From: Vibrio litoralis DSM 17657
GTDB lineage: Bacteria; Pseudomonadota; Gammaproteobacteria; Enterobacterales; Vibrionaceae
DNA length: 64,000 nucleotides
Reading direction: 5' to 3'
NCBI RefSeq assembly: GCF_000426765.1
Contig: NZ_KE384568.1
Coordinates: 81,738 to 145,737, forward strand
The stretch's first letter is position 1; each line of letters opens with the position of its first letter. Under the pieces are notes generated by a model. The model searched no databases, was not told the DNA's origin, and worked only from the letters and a program-made list of their open reading frames with translations. Position numbers and translations under genes: made by a program. Of the stretch, positions 1-8,698 are shown piece after piece.

Positions 1-40
1 CGTGTCTCGTGTCTCGTGTCTCGTGTCTCGTGTCTCGTGA
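1..40. repeat. Perfect heptanucleotide tandem repeat (CGTGTCT)x5
   Basis: Five exact copies of CGTGTCT occupy bases 1-35, followed by a partial copy CGTGA. The array may extend left of the window. Written from another phase it is CTCG-TGT, so it belongs to the CTNG-NNN heptad family found throughout the left 38 kb. A second degenerate patch with the AGCGAAGCGCT core lies at about 98-130, before the first gene. Confidence 0.95.
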
Positions 41-192
41 GGGAGTTTGGTTTTCTTATGCCATATATCAAACTAAATATCGTGCTTTCTCTCAACACGA
101 AGCGAAGCGCTCACGTAACTCGTAACAATGCACTTTTTTCTACTGCACCATTCCCCTATAATCAAAGCAACTTTTTCCAATGTGAAACCTTT

Positions 193-1236
193 ATGCCCTT
201 ATTTACTTCTGCCCCCAAATCTCTGTGCTTTTTACGCTTATCCGCTATTGGTGATGTATGCCATGCGGTCGCGGCAGTACAAGCAGTTCAAAGGCACTGG
301 CCTGAAACAAAAATTACCTGGATTATAGGTAAAGTAGAAGCCCAATTACTTGAAGGGTTAGAAGGCATTGAGTTTATCATTTTTGATAAGAAAGCGGGTT
401 ATGCCGGCATGAAGTCGGTTTGGAAACAACTGAGTGGCCGTCGCTTCGATGCTCTTGTGCATATGCAACTCGCATTACGCGCTAGCCTTCTCACACTCGG
501 TATAAAAGCCAAATACAAAGTGGGTTTTAACAAGCTACGCGCCAAAGAAGGCCAATGGCTATTCACCAATAAAAGAATTGATGATGTTAAATCACAACAT
601 GTTTTAGATAGCTTTTTATCATTTGTCGAATATTTAGGTATTCCCAAGTCTGAGCCTAAATGGAATATGCCAATTTCACAGTTGGATACTGACTGGATAA
701 ATCAACAGATTCCAGCACAGCAAAAAGTTCTCGTTATCAGCCCTGCTGCGAGCAAAGATGAACGAAATTGGCTTACCGAACGATATGCACAATTTGCAGA
801 CTATGCCATAGAGCAAGGCTATCAAGTTATACTATGTGGTTCACCGAGTGAGCGAGAGATACAACTTGGCGAAAATATTCGTCAATTTATGAATCATCAA
901 GCCACCAATCTTATTGGTCAAACATCACTTAAACAATTGCTTGCCGTTTTAAACCGTGCCGATGTAGTGCTTGCACCTGACTCTGGCCCTGCTCACATGG
1001 CAACGACTCAAGGCACCCCGGTAATTGGTTTATATGCTCACAGCAACCCTAAACGGACCGGACCTTATTTGAGCCTAGATACTACTGTTAGTGTTTATGA
1101 GGAATCTATTCTTGCACAACATGGCAAATCAAGTTCAGAGCTACCTTGGGGAGTGCGAGTGAAAGGCTCAGATTTAATGAAAGCCATTACTTTAGAATCC
1201 GTCATTGATCAATTTCAAGCACTTACTCACATATAA
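193..1236 (+). CDS. LPS heptosyltransferase family protein (GT9)
   Basis: This is a 347-residue glycosyltransferase family 9 protein, expected to add a heptose from ADP-heptose to the inner core of LPS at the inner face of the cytoplasmic membrane. The N-terminal FLRLSAIGDV motif (about residues 12-21) and the C-terminal DSGPAHMA motif (about 261-268) with a following GLYAHSNPKRTGP stretch are typical of the WaaC/WaaF/WaaQ/OpsX group. The frame stays open to base 16, but the upstream part crosses repeat sequence; the ATG at 193 gives the family's normal N-terminus. The gene is 15 bp before waaE, so the two are probably cotranscribed. Which heptosyltransferase it is cannot be decided from the sequence alone. 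Confidence 0.88.
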   Translation: MPLFTSAPKSLCFLRLSAIGDVCHAVAAVQAVQRHWPETKITWIIGKVEAQLLEGLEGIEFIIFDKKAGYAGMKSVWKQLSGRRFDALVHMQLALRASLLTLGIKAKYKVGFNKLRAKEGQWLFTNKRIDDVKSQHVLDSFLSFVEYLGIPKSEPKWNMPISQLDTDWINQQIPAQQKVLVISPAASKDERNWLTERYAQFADYAIEQGYQVILCGSPSEREIQLGENIRQFMNHQATNLIGQTSLKQLLAVLNRADVVLAPDSGPAHMATTQGTPVIGLYAHSNPKRTGPYLSLDTTVSVYEESILAQHGKSSSELPWGVRVKGSDLMKAITLESVIDQFQALTHI

Positions 1237-1251
1237 AAAGGTTGAGGTTTT

Positions 1252-2025
1252 ATGAATGCCCCTACACTGGCCGTTGCATTAATTGTCAAAAATGAAGAAC
1301 AACATTTAGCTGCTTGTTTAGAGACAGTAAAGGGTTGGGTGGATGAAATTATTATCCTCGACTCAGGTAGTACTGATAAAACTGAAGAGATTGCTCGACA
1401 ATATACCGATAAATTTTATATCAATATTGAATGGCCTGGCTTTGGGGCACAACGCCGTTTAGCACAAGGCTACATCACTAGCGATTATGTATTATGGTTA
1501 GATGCTGATGAACAAGTCACACCTGAACTAAAGAGGCAGATTCAGCAGGTTGTTCAAGAAAATAAAGAAAACTGTGTTTATAAAATTGATCGTCTCAGCA
1601 CCGCTTTTGGCAAGCAAATTAAACATTCTGGTTGGTCACCCGATTGGGTAACTCGTTTATATAAAACCCAAGATACACAATATAACCAAGCTCTTGTGCA
1701 TGAAAGTGTCGAAATACCTAGCTCTCACAAAGTAATCACACTTAAAGGTAAACTACTGCACAACACCTTTGATGAATTAAGTCAATATACCCGAAAAACG
1801 GCTATGTACATGAAGTCATGGGCTGATCAGCGTGAAGGAAAAAAGAAAAGCTCTCTTTTTTCAGCTATCTCACATGCTTTTTTCCGCTTTATCAAAATGT
1901 ACTTCATTAAACTCGGTTTTCTAGATGGGCGTCACGGCTTGTTACTAGCAATATTAAGTGCTAATACCACCTTCACACGCTACGCTGATTTATGGCTACG
2001 TGATTATCAAAAAAATAAAAAATAA
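1252..2025 (+). CDS. waaE: LPS core glycosyltransferase WaaE/KdtX-like (GT2)
   Basis: This 257-residue family 2 glycosyltransferase starts with the usual nucleotide-sugar fold (VALIVKNEE near residue 9, LDSGSTD near 36) and has an acidic DADE motif at about 83 for metal and UDP-sugar binding. It resembles WaaE/KdtX, which adds a glucose to the first heptose of the LPS core, and these genes commonly lie near coaD. A good ribosome site (AAAAGGTTGAGG) precedes the ATG. The protein is soluble and probably membrane-associated through its basic C-terminus, rich in lysine. The substrate is inferred from family and context. Confidence 0.85.
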   Translation: MNAPTLAVALIVKNEEQHLAACLETVKGWVDEIIILDSGSTDKTEEIARQYTDKFYINIEWPGFGAQRRLAQGYITSDYVLWLDADEQVTPELKRQIQQVVQENKENCVYKIDRLSTAFGKQIKHSGWSPDWVTRLYKTQDTQYNQALVHESVEIPSSHKVITLKGKLLHNTFDELSQYTRKTAMYMKSWADQREGKKKSSLFSAISHAFFRFIKMYFIKLGFLDGRHGLLLAILSANTTFTRYADLWLRDYQKNKK

Positions 2026-2054
2026 AAAATAAAAATATTTATCATACTTGTAAT

Positions 2055-2085
2055 AATTAAGGGACCAATGATGGTCCCTTATTAC
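2055..2085. terminator. Hairpin between convergent waaE and epimerase genes
   Basis: AAGGGACC and GGTCCCTT form a perfect 8-bp stem around a 6-base loop (2059-2080). The flanks are A/T rich without a long T tract on either strand, so it is a moderate bidirectional terminator candidate. Confidence 0.6.
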
Positions 2086-2111
2086 CTTTGTGCTTTAGGT
2101 TTGTTTTATAA

Positions 2112-3116
2112 TCAGACCTTATAAAACCCTCTATACCACTCCACAAAGTTAGCTACGCCTTGTTTCACTGACATCGATGGTTTATAGCCGGTCATATCAA
2201 ACAAATCTTGTGTATCAGCGTAAGTGGCATAAACATCACCCGGCTGCATTGGCATGAAGTTTTTCTTTGCTTCTACGCCAAGTGAGCTTTCCAACGCCTC
2301 GATAAACTCCATCAGTTTGACGGGGTTACCATTACCGATGTTGTAGATCCTATAAGGCGCAGAACTGGTTGCTGGTGAGCCTGTTTCGACGGTCCAATCG
2401 GAATTTTGTTGTGGGATCACGTTTTGAATTCGGATCACGCCTTCAACAATGTCATCAATGTAAGTAAAGTCACGTTGCATATTACCGTTGTTGTAAACAT
2501 CAATTTGCTTACCTTCGACAATCGCTTTCGTGAATTTAAATAGTGCCATATCTGGGCGTCCCCAAGGGCCATACACGGTAAAGAAACGTAAGCCTGTAGT
2601 TGGTACGCCATACAAATGAGAATAGGTGTGCGCCATCAACTCATTCGACTTTTTAGTGGCCGCATACAACGAAATGGGGTGATCAACACTGTCGGCGCTA
2701 TCAAATGGCATTTTCTGATTTAAACCATAGACTGAACTTGAAGAGGCATACACTAAGTGTTCAATCTTATGATGGCGACAACCTTCTAAGATAGTTAAAT
2801 GCCCGACTAAATTACTATCAGCATACGCCATTGGGTTATCAATGGAATAACGAACACCGGCTTGTGCAGCTAAATGAATTACCCTTTGAAAGCCTTGCTC
2901 AGCAAACAACGCGGCGATGCCTTCACGGTCTGCTAAATCTAGCTCAATAAAGGTAAAGTTTTGATGTTTAGCACGGTTTAAACGTGCGAGCTTCAATTCA
3001 ACTGAATAGTAGTCATTAAGGTTATCAATACCAACGACTTGATGGCCAGCTTGGCACAAACGCTCTACAACTGCTGAACCAATAAAGCCCGCTGCTCCCG
3101 TTACTAAATATTTCAT
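2112..3116 (-). CDS. NAD-dependent UDP-sugar epimerase (probably UDP-glucuronate 4-epimerase)
   Basis: This 334-residue short-chain dehydrogenase/reductase of the extended type carries the NAD-binding GAAGFIG motif at residues 7-13, a YASSSSVYG stretch, and the catalytic YAATK (YxxxK) at about 151-155. FFTVYGPWGRPDMA is characteristic of the enzymes that convert UDP-glucuronate to UDP-galacturonate for capsule or LPS. It stands alone on the minus strand between two plus-strand glycosyltransferase genes, consistent with a surface polysaccharide role. A general GalE-type specificity cannot be excluded. Confidence 0.85.
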   Translation of the reverse strand: MKYLVTGAAGFIGSAVVERLCQAGHQVVGIDNLNDYYSVELKLARLNRAKHQNFTFIELDLADREGIAALFAEQGFQRVIHLAAQAGVRYSIDNPMAYADSNLVGHLTILEGCRHHKIEHLVYASSSSVYGLNQKMPFDSADSVDHPISLYAATKKSNELMAHTYSHLYGVPTTGLRFFTVYGPWGRPDMALFKFTKAIVEGKQIDVYNNGNMQRDFTYIDDIVEGVIRIQNVIPQQNSDWTVETGSPATSSAPYRIYNIGNGNPVKLMEFIEALESSLGVEAKKNFMPMQPGDVYATYADTQDLFDMTGYKPSMSVKQGVANFVEWYRGFYKV

Positions 3117-3282
3117 ATTAAATTCGACCTATTCATTTGGATGGTCTAATTTTATGCCACTCTATCAATAATGACTACCTACAAAAAAGCTTAAACAATA
3201 AATCTATTAATACCGATAGATTTACTTCGCGGGTTTTGAAATACTAGAAGTTACTTCTAACTCAATTTTGTGCCCATAATCG

Positions 3283-4323
3283 ATGAATATTTGCCATGTT
3301 AACCTTGCCTCTGGATTCAGCGGTGGAGAAAGACAAACCTTACAATTAATTAAACAACAAGTTCGCGAAGGCTATCAGTTAACTGTGGTTATGAATCCTA
3401 AAAGTGATCTTGTTGGTGAGGTTCGTAAGCTTGGCTGTAAAATAGTGCTTGCTAGCCACTTTACTAAAGCTCACAGTAAGAGCATCACTCAAAATTGTGC
3501 TCTCATCCATGTCCATGAAGGGCGAGCGATTTACTGGGCACTGATCCAACACTTATTGCACGGTATTCCTTATATTGTCACCCGCCGTATTGATAACCCA
3601 TTAAAGGATAAATGGCTTTCAAAAATTGCTTACCGTAAAGCTTCTGCATTAATTGGTTTAAGTGCTGAGATTGTTTCTAAGCTACAAGAGTTTCATCCTG
3701 TCGATAAAATTCATAAAATTCCAAGCTCTCCTGTTAGTTATTCTGTAGATCAAAGCAAAGTTGAACAAATATGGAATCAGTTTAAGGGAAAGTTTATCGT
3801 CATCCATGCGGCTAATATTCTTAAGCATAAAGGTTTTGATGTTACAGTAGCAGCAGCCAAATTACTCGGCGTCAAAAACCCCCGGGTGCAGTTCTTATTA
3901 TTAGGTGATGGACCTGAGCGCGAAGAGTTAGAGCGACAAACACAAGGGTTAACCAATATATGCTTTATGGGTAAACAAAAAGATATGGGTTCCTGGTTTG
4001 CAGCAGCTGACTTATTAGTGCACCCTTCATACTCTGAAGGATTAGGCTCTGTAATTTTAGAAGCTATGGTGGCAGGTTTACCAGTTATTGGTAGCAATGC
4101 TGGTGGTATTCCAGACATTATTGAACATGGTGTATCAGGTCTATTATGTGAAGCAGGCGATGGTAAACAGCTAGCACAACAAATCGATCAACTAGAAAAT
4201 GACAAAACATTACGACGTAAGCTTCAAGCTGGTGGTAAAGAAAAACTCAAACAGTTCGATATTGCTTACACAGCATCTCTATATAAAGATCTTTACACCC
4301 AAATAGCGAGCAAATCTGTATGA
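3283..4323 (+). CDS. Glycosyltransferase family 4 (GT-B)
   Basis: This 346-residue retaining glycosyltransferase begins with the GGERQ loop (residues 15-19) used by many GT4 enzymes to contact the acceptor. The C-terminal Rossmann domain carries LLGDGPERE and an E-x7-E motif (EGLGSVILE, about 252-260) that binds the nucleotide sugar. There is no signal peptide or membrane segment, so it works on the cytoplasmic side. Its TGA stop overlaps the ATG of coaD in ATGA, which points to translational coupling. Neighbours suggest LPS core or O-antigen synthesis; donor and acceptor are unknown. Confidence 0.85.
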   Translation: MNICHVNLASGFSGGERQTLQLIKQQVREGYQLTVVMNPKSDLVGEVRKLGCKIVLASHFTKAHSKSITQNCALIHVHEGRAIYWALIQHLLHGIPYIVTRRIDNPLKDKWLSKIAYRKASALIGLSAEIVSKLQEFHPVDKIHKIPSSPVSYSVDQSKVEQIWNQFKGKFIVIHAANILKHKGFDVTVAAAKLLGVKNPRVQFLLLGDGPEREELERQTQGLTNICFMGKQKDMGSWFAAADLLVHPSYSEGLGSVILEAMVAGLPVIGSNAGGIPDIIEHGVSGLLCEAGDGKQLAQQIDQLENDKTLRRKLQAGGKEKLKQFDIAYTASLYKDLYTQIASKSV

Positions 4324-4805
4324 CTAAGCTAACAACTCCTGCCATTTACCCTGGAACTTTTGATCCTATTACTAACGGTCACTTTGATTTAATCAAACGT
4401 AGTGCTCGCTTGTTTGATAGTGTGGTGGTTGCGGTTGCGGAAAGCCCAAGTAAAAAGACCATGTTTAGCCTACAAGAGAGGGTTGATATGGTGAAAGAGG
4501 TGACTAAGGATCTGGATAATGTCATAGCAGTGGGCTTTTCTGGTTTGTTGGTGGATTTCGCAAAGCAACAACAGACTACGATTTTGATCCGCGGCTTACG
4601 CACGACAGTCGATTATGAATACGAATTCGGCTTAACCAGCATGTACCGCAAGTTAATGCCAGAGCTAGAAAGTGTTTTCCTTACCCCAACCGAAGAGTTT
4701 GCGTTCCTGTCTTCGACTATTGTTCGTGAAGTGGCGATTCATGGCGGGAATGTTGATCAGTTTTTGCATCCGTATGTAGTGGAGAAGGTTAAAGCAAGAA
4801 CGTGA
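4320..4805 (+). CDS. coaD: Phosphopantetheine adenylyltransferase
   Basis: CoaD transfers AMP from ATP to 4'-phosphopantetheine, giving dephospho-CoA, the fourth step of CoA synthesis. The 161 residues match the family length. The TNGHFD motif at residues 18-23 (TxGH signature) and the C-terminal LSSTIVRE motif near 130 (ISSTxxR) are the nucleotidyltransferase signatures. It overlaps the preceding GT4 gene by four bases. The TGA stop lies directly against the first CTCG unit of a heptad array, with no ordinary terminator visible. Confidence 0.97.
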   Translation: MTKLTTPAIYPGTFDPITNGHFDLIKRSARLFDSVVVAVAESPSKKTMFSLQERVDMVKEVTKDLDNVIAVGFSGLLVDFAKQQQTTILIRGLRTTVDYEYEFGLTSMYRKLMPELESVFLTPTEEFAFLSSTIVREVAIHGGNVDQFLHPYVVEKVKART

Positions 4806-4850
4806 CTCGTTTATCGGGCACTTCGCTGCTCGTGGCTAGAAAAAGATAAG
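4806..4850 (+). repeat. CTNG heptad array with GGGCACTTCGCT core, after coaD
   Basis: The array starts at the coaD stop with CTCG-TTT, passes through the core GGGCACTTCGCT and continues CTCG-TGG, CTAG-AAA, ending AAAAAGATAAGAG. It contains both CTCG and CTAG units, which links the two subfamilies seen elsewhere. Confidence 0.8.
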
Positions 4851-4851
4851 A

Positions 4852-4943
4852 GCATTCTGCCGAGCCTAAACGAGATAGGGAATCTAATCACCACGCGCTG
4901 TATATAGATCCTCGATGTCGCTAAGGCTCCTCAAGGATGACGC
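4852..4943. repeat. Degenerate REPIN-like two-hairpin repeat
   Basis: This is a diverged copy of the family best seen at 11229-11345. It starts CATTCTGCCGAGCCTAAACG and ends in CTCCTCAAGGATGACGC, which is the inverted form of a second arm. Confidence 0.55.
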
Positions 4944-5052
4944 CTAACTTTTAGTATTCGCTGTTACACTCTCCCCATAATACGAAACTCGCAACCATCT
5001 TCTAATATTTTCAGCTCCCTAGCGCAATGCCCCCACCTCTAGGCTCAGCTCT

Positions 5053-5100
5053 TCCAAGTTACGAGTAACGAAGTGCCCTAGAAACGAGTTACGAAAACGC
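5053..5100 (-). repeat. Inverted heptad array overlapping the mutM stop codon
   Basis: On the plus strand the units are GTTACGA, GTAACGA, then a core AGTGCCCTA, then GAAACGA, GTTACGA. This is the reverse complement of the CTCG arrays. The TAA stop of mutM (5089-5091) lies inside the last unit, so the final codons of mutM are part of the repeat. Confidence 0.8.
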
Positions 5101-5910
5101 TTTCCCCTGACACCCTTCACAATAAAAACTATTCCTCTGCCCGATTTTTTCTTCTTGAATCAATTCACTACAAACAGGGCAAGGCTTGCCGGCTTTTCCA
5201 TATACCAATAGCTCTTGAGTAAAGTAACCGGGCTTACCATCCGCCTGATTAAAGTCTTTTAATGTGGTACCACCTTGAGTGATCGCTCTTGCTAGCACTT
5301 TTCTTATTTCATCAACCAACGAGGTTATTTGCTCGAGCGTCAATTGATTGGCGAGTGTTTTAGGGTGTATTCTGGCACCAAATAGCGACTCACTGGCGTA
5401 GATATTACCTACCCCAACCACCACTTTGTTATCCATGATGAATTGCTTCGTTACCACTTTACGCTTCTGGGCTTTCTCAAATAAGTACTGCGCATTGAAG
5501 TCATCGGTTAAAGGCTCAGGGCCAAGGTGACTCATTACATCGTGATCTGTACCAGTTTCACACCACAACCAGGCCCCGAAGCGACGAGGATCATGATAAC
5601 GCAGCACTTTACCATTGGTTAAGATAAGATCGACATGATCGTGCTTGTTGGGTTCGCTCCATTGATCAAGCACTCGCAAGTTGCCCGACATGCCTAAGTG
5701 GATAATTGCCGTTCCGCTATTGGTTTCGATTAATAAGTATTTTGCCCGACGTCGAATAGCACGAATCACTTGCCCTTGAAGTAATAATATTTCTTCTGGT
5801 ACGGGCCAGCGTAGTTTCGGCTGTCTAACGTCAATTTTTTGAATAGTTTGGCCGAGAAGGTGTGGGGTGATCCCCATTCGGCTGACTTCAACTTCGGGTA
5901 GTTCGGGCAT
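5089..5910 (-). CDS. mutM: Formamidopyrimidine-DNA glycosylase
   Basis: MutM (Fpg) removes 8-oxoguanine and other oxidised purines from DNA and nicks the strand by beta,delta-elimination. The N-terminus PELPEVE provides the catalytic proline and glutamate; a conserved lysine in RRAKYLLIE (about 57) and the C-terminal zinc finger with CPVC and CEGC pairs (about 245-270) are all present. Length 273 is normal. The stop codon and last two or three residues are drawn from a heptad repeat array, a detail that might vary between strains. Confidence 0.97.
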   Translation of the reverse strand: MPELPEVEVSRMGITPHLLGQTIQKIDVRQPKLRWPVPEEILLLQGQVIRAIRRRAKYLLIETNSGTAIIHLGMSGNLRVLDQWSEPNKHDHVDLILTNGKVLRYHDPRRFGAWLWCETGTDHDVMSHLGPEPLTDDFNAQYLFEKAQKRKVVTKQFIMDNKVVVGVGNIYASESLFGARIHPKTLANQLTLEQITSLVDEIRKVLARAITQGGTTLKDFNQADGKPGYFTQELLVYGKAGKPCPVCSELIQEEKIGQRNSFYCEGCQGKAFS

Positions 5911-5926
5911 GATATATCCGGGTAAA

Positions 5927-6066
5927 TAGTTCCTGGTTCCTAGTCCCTAGAAAAAGATAAGAGACCACCTAATCGTTGAAAGTGCATTAAAGCTGATATC
6001 AAGTCAAGGCTTTAGGAGTGAATGAGAAAGTTCCTAGTATCTAGTTCCTGGTCCCTAGGAAGAGCA
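5927..6066 (+). repeat. Two CTAG-type heptad arrays upstream of mutM
   Basis: The array at 5927-5956 reads TAGTTCC, TGGTTCC, TAGTCCC, TAGAAAA. The second at 6031-6066 reads TTCCTAG, TATCTAG, TTCCTGG, TCCCTAG, GAAGAG. Both show a strict seven-base period with CTAG or CTGG in each unit. The 74 bp between them show no feature I recognise. Confidence 0.85.
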
Positions 6067-6141
6067 AATTGCGATCGCTTTGGGGTTTTATACACTACAC
6101 ACCATCTACAGAAATCAAATACTCCCCCGAAGCTGCAAGAC

Positions 6142-6258
6142 CGTCATCCTGGACAAGTGAGGGACGAGCGCGATTCAGGATCTCCAACAGCAAATGAATG
6201 ACCCAATCACATTAAGGAGATCCTGAACTACGCTCCTTCGTCGCTATTCAGGATGACG
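6142..6258. repeat. REPIN-like repeat (family C copy 2)
   Basis: Two back-to-back hairpin arms: CGTCATCCTGG...CAGGATCTCC on the left and GGAGATCCTGAA...TTCAGGATGACG on the right. This occupies the middle of the 551-bp gene-free stretch 5911-6461, which also holds three heptad arrays and the rpmBG terminator, but no convincing gene. Confidence 0.75.
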
Positions 6259-6357
6259 CCAAGGTTTAGTAATCGCTTTTGCACAAAACACGCCGCCATC
6301 TTTTCTAAACACAACAACAGACAGAATTGTTTAATGATTACAAAGCTTCAGCGTGTG

Positions 6358-6392
6358 ACTCTAGGGACTAGGAACCAGCAACTAGAAACCTT
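6358..6392 (-). repeat. Inverted CTAG heptad array
   Basis: Reads CTAGGGA, CTAGGAA, CCAGCAA, CTAGAAA, CC on the plus strand, the reverse complement of the arrays at 5927 and 6031. Together they bracket the REPIN-like repeat as an inverted pair. Confidence 0.85.
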
Positions 6393-6402
6393 CTTTCAAA
6401 CG

Positions 6403-6438
6403 AAAAAAAACCCAGCCTACCGAAGTAGTCTGGGTTTT
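6403..6438 (-). terminator. Terminator of rpmB-rpmG
   Basis: On the minus strand AAAACCCAG pairs with CTGGGTTTT, with an inner CTAC/GTAG stem and a CGAA tetraloop, followed by a run of eight T. It lies 24 bp after the rpmG stop codon and is a strong intrinsic terminator. Confidence 0.9.
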
Positions 6439-6461
6439 CAATTTCTAAAGAGGAAAACCAA

Positions 6462-6629
6462 TTACTTGATTTTAGCTTCTTTGTACATAACGTGCTGGCG
6501 AACTACTGGATCAAATTTCTTGATCTCAAATTTGCCTGGCATGTTACGTTTGTTTTTGTCAGTTGTGTAGAAGTGACCTGTTCCAGCAGATGATACTAGA
6601 CGGATTTTCTCACGAATGCCTTTAGCCAT
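6462..6629 (-). CDS. rpmG: 50S ribosomal protein L33
   Basis: This 55-residue reading frame encodes L33 of the large ribosomal subunit: [18 protein letters not shown] at the start, [17 protein letters not shown] in the middle and a lysine-rich end. It has no cysteine pairs, so it is the zinc-independent (C-minus) form. It lies 13 bp after rpmB in the usual rpmB-rpmG operon and is followed by a strong terminator. Confidence 0.97.
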   Translation of the reverse strand: MAKGIREKIRLVSSAGTGHFYTTDKNKRNMPGKFEIKKFDPVVRQHVMYKEAKIK

Positions 6630-6642
6630 TGTTCAATTCCTC

Positions 6643-6879
6643 TTATACGTTCTCGCCACGAGCACGGATATCAACAAGAACAGCATCGATGCCTTTCTTA
6701 TCAATAATACGCATACCCTTAGCAGTTAGACGTAGTTTAACAAAGCGTTTTTCGCTTTCGACCCAAAAACGGTGAGTTTGTAGGTTCGGCAGAAAACGAC
6801 GCTTGGTAGCATTTCGTGCGTGTGAACGGTTGTTACCCGTTACAGGACGCTTACCAGTTACTTGGCATACTCGGGACAT
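6643..6879 (-). CDS. rpmB: 50S ribosomal protein L28
   Basis: L28 of the large ribosomal subunit, 78 residues, very close to the enterobacterial protein ([17 protein letters not shown] start, [18 protein letters not shown] middle). The frame is open five codons further upstream, but MSRVCQV is the family N-terminus and is preceded by a GGAG-like ribosome site. First gene of the rpmB-rpmG operon, driven by a promoter about 90 bp upstream. Confidence 0.97.
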   Translation of the reverse strand: MSRVCQVTGKRPVTGNNRSHARNATKRRFLPNLQTHRFWVESEKRFVKLRLTAKGMRIIDKKGIDAVLVDIRARGENV

Positions 6880-6969
6880 GAATGTCTTCTCCAAATCGTT
6901 TCAGCTCGATATCACCTTGGGGCAAAAACCGCTATGGAAAAACCATACCAAGGCTATCAAAGGTCGCGC

Positions 6970-6998
6970 ATTATACTAACTTGACATGCATTGCTCAA
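6970..6998 (-). promoter_or_regulatory. Sigma-70 promoter of rpmBG
   Basis: On the minus strand TTGAGC is followed after 17 bases by a perfect TATAAT. It lies about 90 bp upstream of rpmB, inside a 375-bp gene-free stretch (6880-7254) whose far end carries a heptad array. The rest of that stretch is A/T rich with no gene seen. Confidence 0.75.
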
Positions 6999-7175
6999 GA
7001 GCTGTGCGGATCCTTTTTAGGAAAAACACGATCTTTTTTTGAACAGAGCAGTTTTTAAACGTTTTTTTTGCACAAGAACACAGAGCTGAATAAGGTTCTA
7101 TAAAATTAGTGCGCGGATTGTAGCAGATTTTCGGCAAAAGCTAAGTGATTTTTTTAATAAAAGAGTAATCGTCGC

Positions 7176-7225
7176 TCGGAATCTCGTTGCTCGTTACTCG
7201 AAAAAAAAAAAAGCGATAAGAAACA
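7176..7225 (+). repeat. CTCG heptad array, left bracket of four-helix-bundle gene
   Basis: Reads AATCTCG, TTGCTCG, TTACTCG and then a run of twelve A, ending AGCGATAAG. The same tail (A tract plus GATAAG) ends the CTAG arrays. It lies 30-80 bp beyond the stop codon of the four-helix-bundle gene. Confidence 0.85.
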
Positions 7226-7254
7226 AAGTCATATCTCGTAAAGAATTTTCATCT

Positions 7255-7611
7255 TTAACCTATTTTCATCTTAATCACTCTAGAACTAATAAGACCAGCT
7301 AGCATCTTAGAAATATCACGTACGAGTAGTTCATACTCATCTGCCACCTCATCATCAAGATATCCAAATTCACGAGCAAGCATTAATTGAGTTAAAACTT
7401 CTCCTGCCGAGCCTTTGGCAATGTAAAGAAACCTAATGGATTCTTTTAATGTTTGCCGCTCTTCTCCTTCCGCGATATTCGATACTATGGACACAGTGGC
7501 TCTGCGAATTTGATCTTTTAAACCGTAATCTTTCCATTTCTCTGATTGTTTATAAATTTTCTTGGTAAGGTCAAAACTAAATTGCCATACCCTTAGTTTT
7601 TCATACCGCAT
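7255..7611 (-). CDS. Four-helix bundle protein (23S rRNA IVS / Avd-like family)
   Basis: This 118-residue all-helical protein has the hallmarks of the family first found in intervening sequences of 23S rRNA: an N-terminal KLRVWQFSFDLTKKIYK, a central DQIRRATVSIVSNIAEGEER signature at about 33-52, and a C-terminal LLVRDISKMLAGLI. Related proteins bind nucleic acid, and one relative (Avd) is a partner of reverse transcriptase in diversity-generating retroelements. Here no rRNA or reverse transcriptase is near: the gene stands alone between rpmB and radC, bracketed by inverted heptad arrays at 7176 and 7656. Its function is unknown. The family call is secure, a link to the repeats is inference. 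Confidence 0.85.
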   Translation of the reverse strand: MRYEKLRVWQFSFDLTKKIYKQSEKWKDYGLKDQIRRATVSIVSNIAEGEERQTLKESIRFLYIAKGSAGEVLTQLMLAREFGYLDDEVADEYELLVRDISKMLAGLISSRVIKMKIG

Positions 7612-7655
7612 AATCGCCCCATCAATTAGTTAATTGAGATTCCCTAGTGTCTTTT

Positions 7656-7700
7656 CCGAAATACGAGAAGCGAAGCGCCCTAGTCACGAGCTACGCGCGC
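7656..7700 (-). repeat. Inverted heptad array with AGCGAAGCGCCC core, beside radC stop
   Basis: ATACGAG, AAGCGAAGCGCCCTAG, TCACGAG, CTACGCG on the plus strand, ending against the TGA stop of radC at 7701-7703. With the array at 7176 it forms an inverted pair around the four-helix-bundle gene. Confidence 0.8.
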
Positions 7701-8375
7701 TCACATCCACCCCCTTTCCGCAAACGACACCACTTCCCCATCACCGATGACAAAATGATCGAGTATTCGTATATCCACCAATCCCATTGCTTCAACTAAA
7801 CGACGCGTTATTCTTCGGTCGGCATCGCTCGGCTCGGCAACTCCGGATGGATGGTTGTGGGCGAGTATTAAAGCGGCAGCGTTGTGGTGCATGGCTCGTT
7901 TGACGACTTCTCTTGGGTACACAGATGCTGCATCAATCGTACCTTCAAACATGACTTCATCGCTGATCACACGGTTCTGATTATCTAAAAATAAGACGTA
8001 GAAGGCTTCTCGATGACGGTCTCGCAGTACACTACTAAGATAATGTTTAGTGTGTTCAGGGCTGGTTAACGCATCGCCACGTTTGATGGTTTCAGCTAAA
8101 TAACGCTTGGTCATCTCAACCACCGCTTGCAGCTGAGCGAATTTGGCACTACCTAGTCCTTTATGGGAGCAGAATTGTTGTTGTGAAGAAGAAAGCAGCG
8201 CACGTAGTGAACCAAACTCTTTTAATAAATAGTCAGCGAGTTCTATCGCGTTCATACCTTGTAGGCCGGTACGTAAAAAAATCGCTAATAATTCCGCATC
8301 CGATAACGATTGGGGGCCTCGTGCCAGCAACTTTTCACGAGGCCGAGATTCTTCAGGTAGCAGTTTTAAAGACAT
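7701..8375 (-). CDS. radC: RadC family JAB/MPN-domain protein
   Basis: RadC proteins have an N-terminal helix-hairpin-helix region (here [13 protein letters not shown], residues about 22-34) and a C-terminal JAB1/MPN metalloprotease-like domain. The metal motif [14 protein letters not shown] is intact at about 173-186. Length 224 is normal for the family. Despite the historical name, a direct repair role is unproven; the biochemical function is not known. The gene starts divergent from coaBC with a 323-bp gap. Confidence 0.93.
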   Translation of the reverse strand: MSLKLLPEESRPREKLLARGPQSLSDAELLAIFLRTGLQGMNAIELADYLLKEFGSLRALLSSSQQQFCSHKGLGSAKFAQLQAVVEMTKRYLAETIKRGDALTSPEHTKHYLSSVLRDRHREAFYVLFLDNQNRVISDEVMFEGTIDAASVYPREVVKRAMHHNAAALILAHNHPSGVAEPSDADRRITRRLVEAMGLVDIRILDHFVIGDGEVVSFAERGWM

Positions 8376-8698
8376 GATTAAGGCTTATATTGAGTAAAAC
8401 TCGATAACAGCAAGCTTTCTCTCATCACTCAAATAGATAAAACGAAAAAACCGATAAGATCTTAACAATGGGGGAACTAAAAACAGGTTACAATCAAAAT
8501 GTTAATTGCCTCGAAGTTACCTAAAACACGTTTATCGATGCTGAATTATTCTCAATTTATAAACTTATGGTAACTTATGGCTATCGACTTCATGGTGACA
8601 TTCCCTTTTAGCGCTTTCTAGCAAGCAAATTAAGAAAGCAAAAGGACGTAAATTGTGTCAATTGAAGCCTAACTTCATTTAAATCAGGTACGGTTATT
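8376..8698. other. Intergenic region between divergent radC and coaBC
   Basis: A 323-bp stretch that must hold the promoters for radC and for coaBC-dut. I see a short direct duplication of AACTTATGG (8562-8580) and A/T-rich segments, but no convincing -35/-10 pair, no heptad array and no small gene. Confidence 0.5.

Noticed and set aside
1..192. N-terminal extension of the GT9 protein from base 16
   Set aside because: The extra 59 residues are coded by repeat sequence and do not resemble the family; the ATG at 193 gives the conserved N-terminus.
5927..6392. CRISPR-like array from regularly spaced short repeats
   Set aside because: The period is 7 bases, there are no 28-40-bp repeats with unique spacers and no cas genes in the window.
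6253..6570. 105-codon plus-strand frame
   Set aside because: It crosses a REPIN-like repeat, a heptad array, the rpmBG terminator and the 3' part of rpmG on the other strand.
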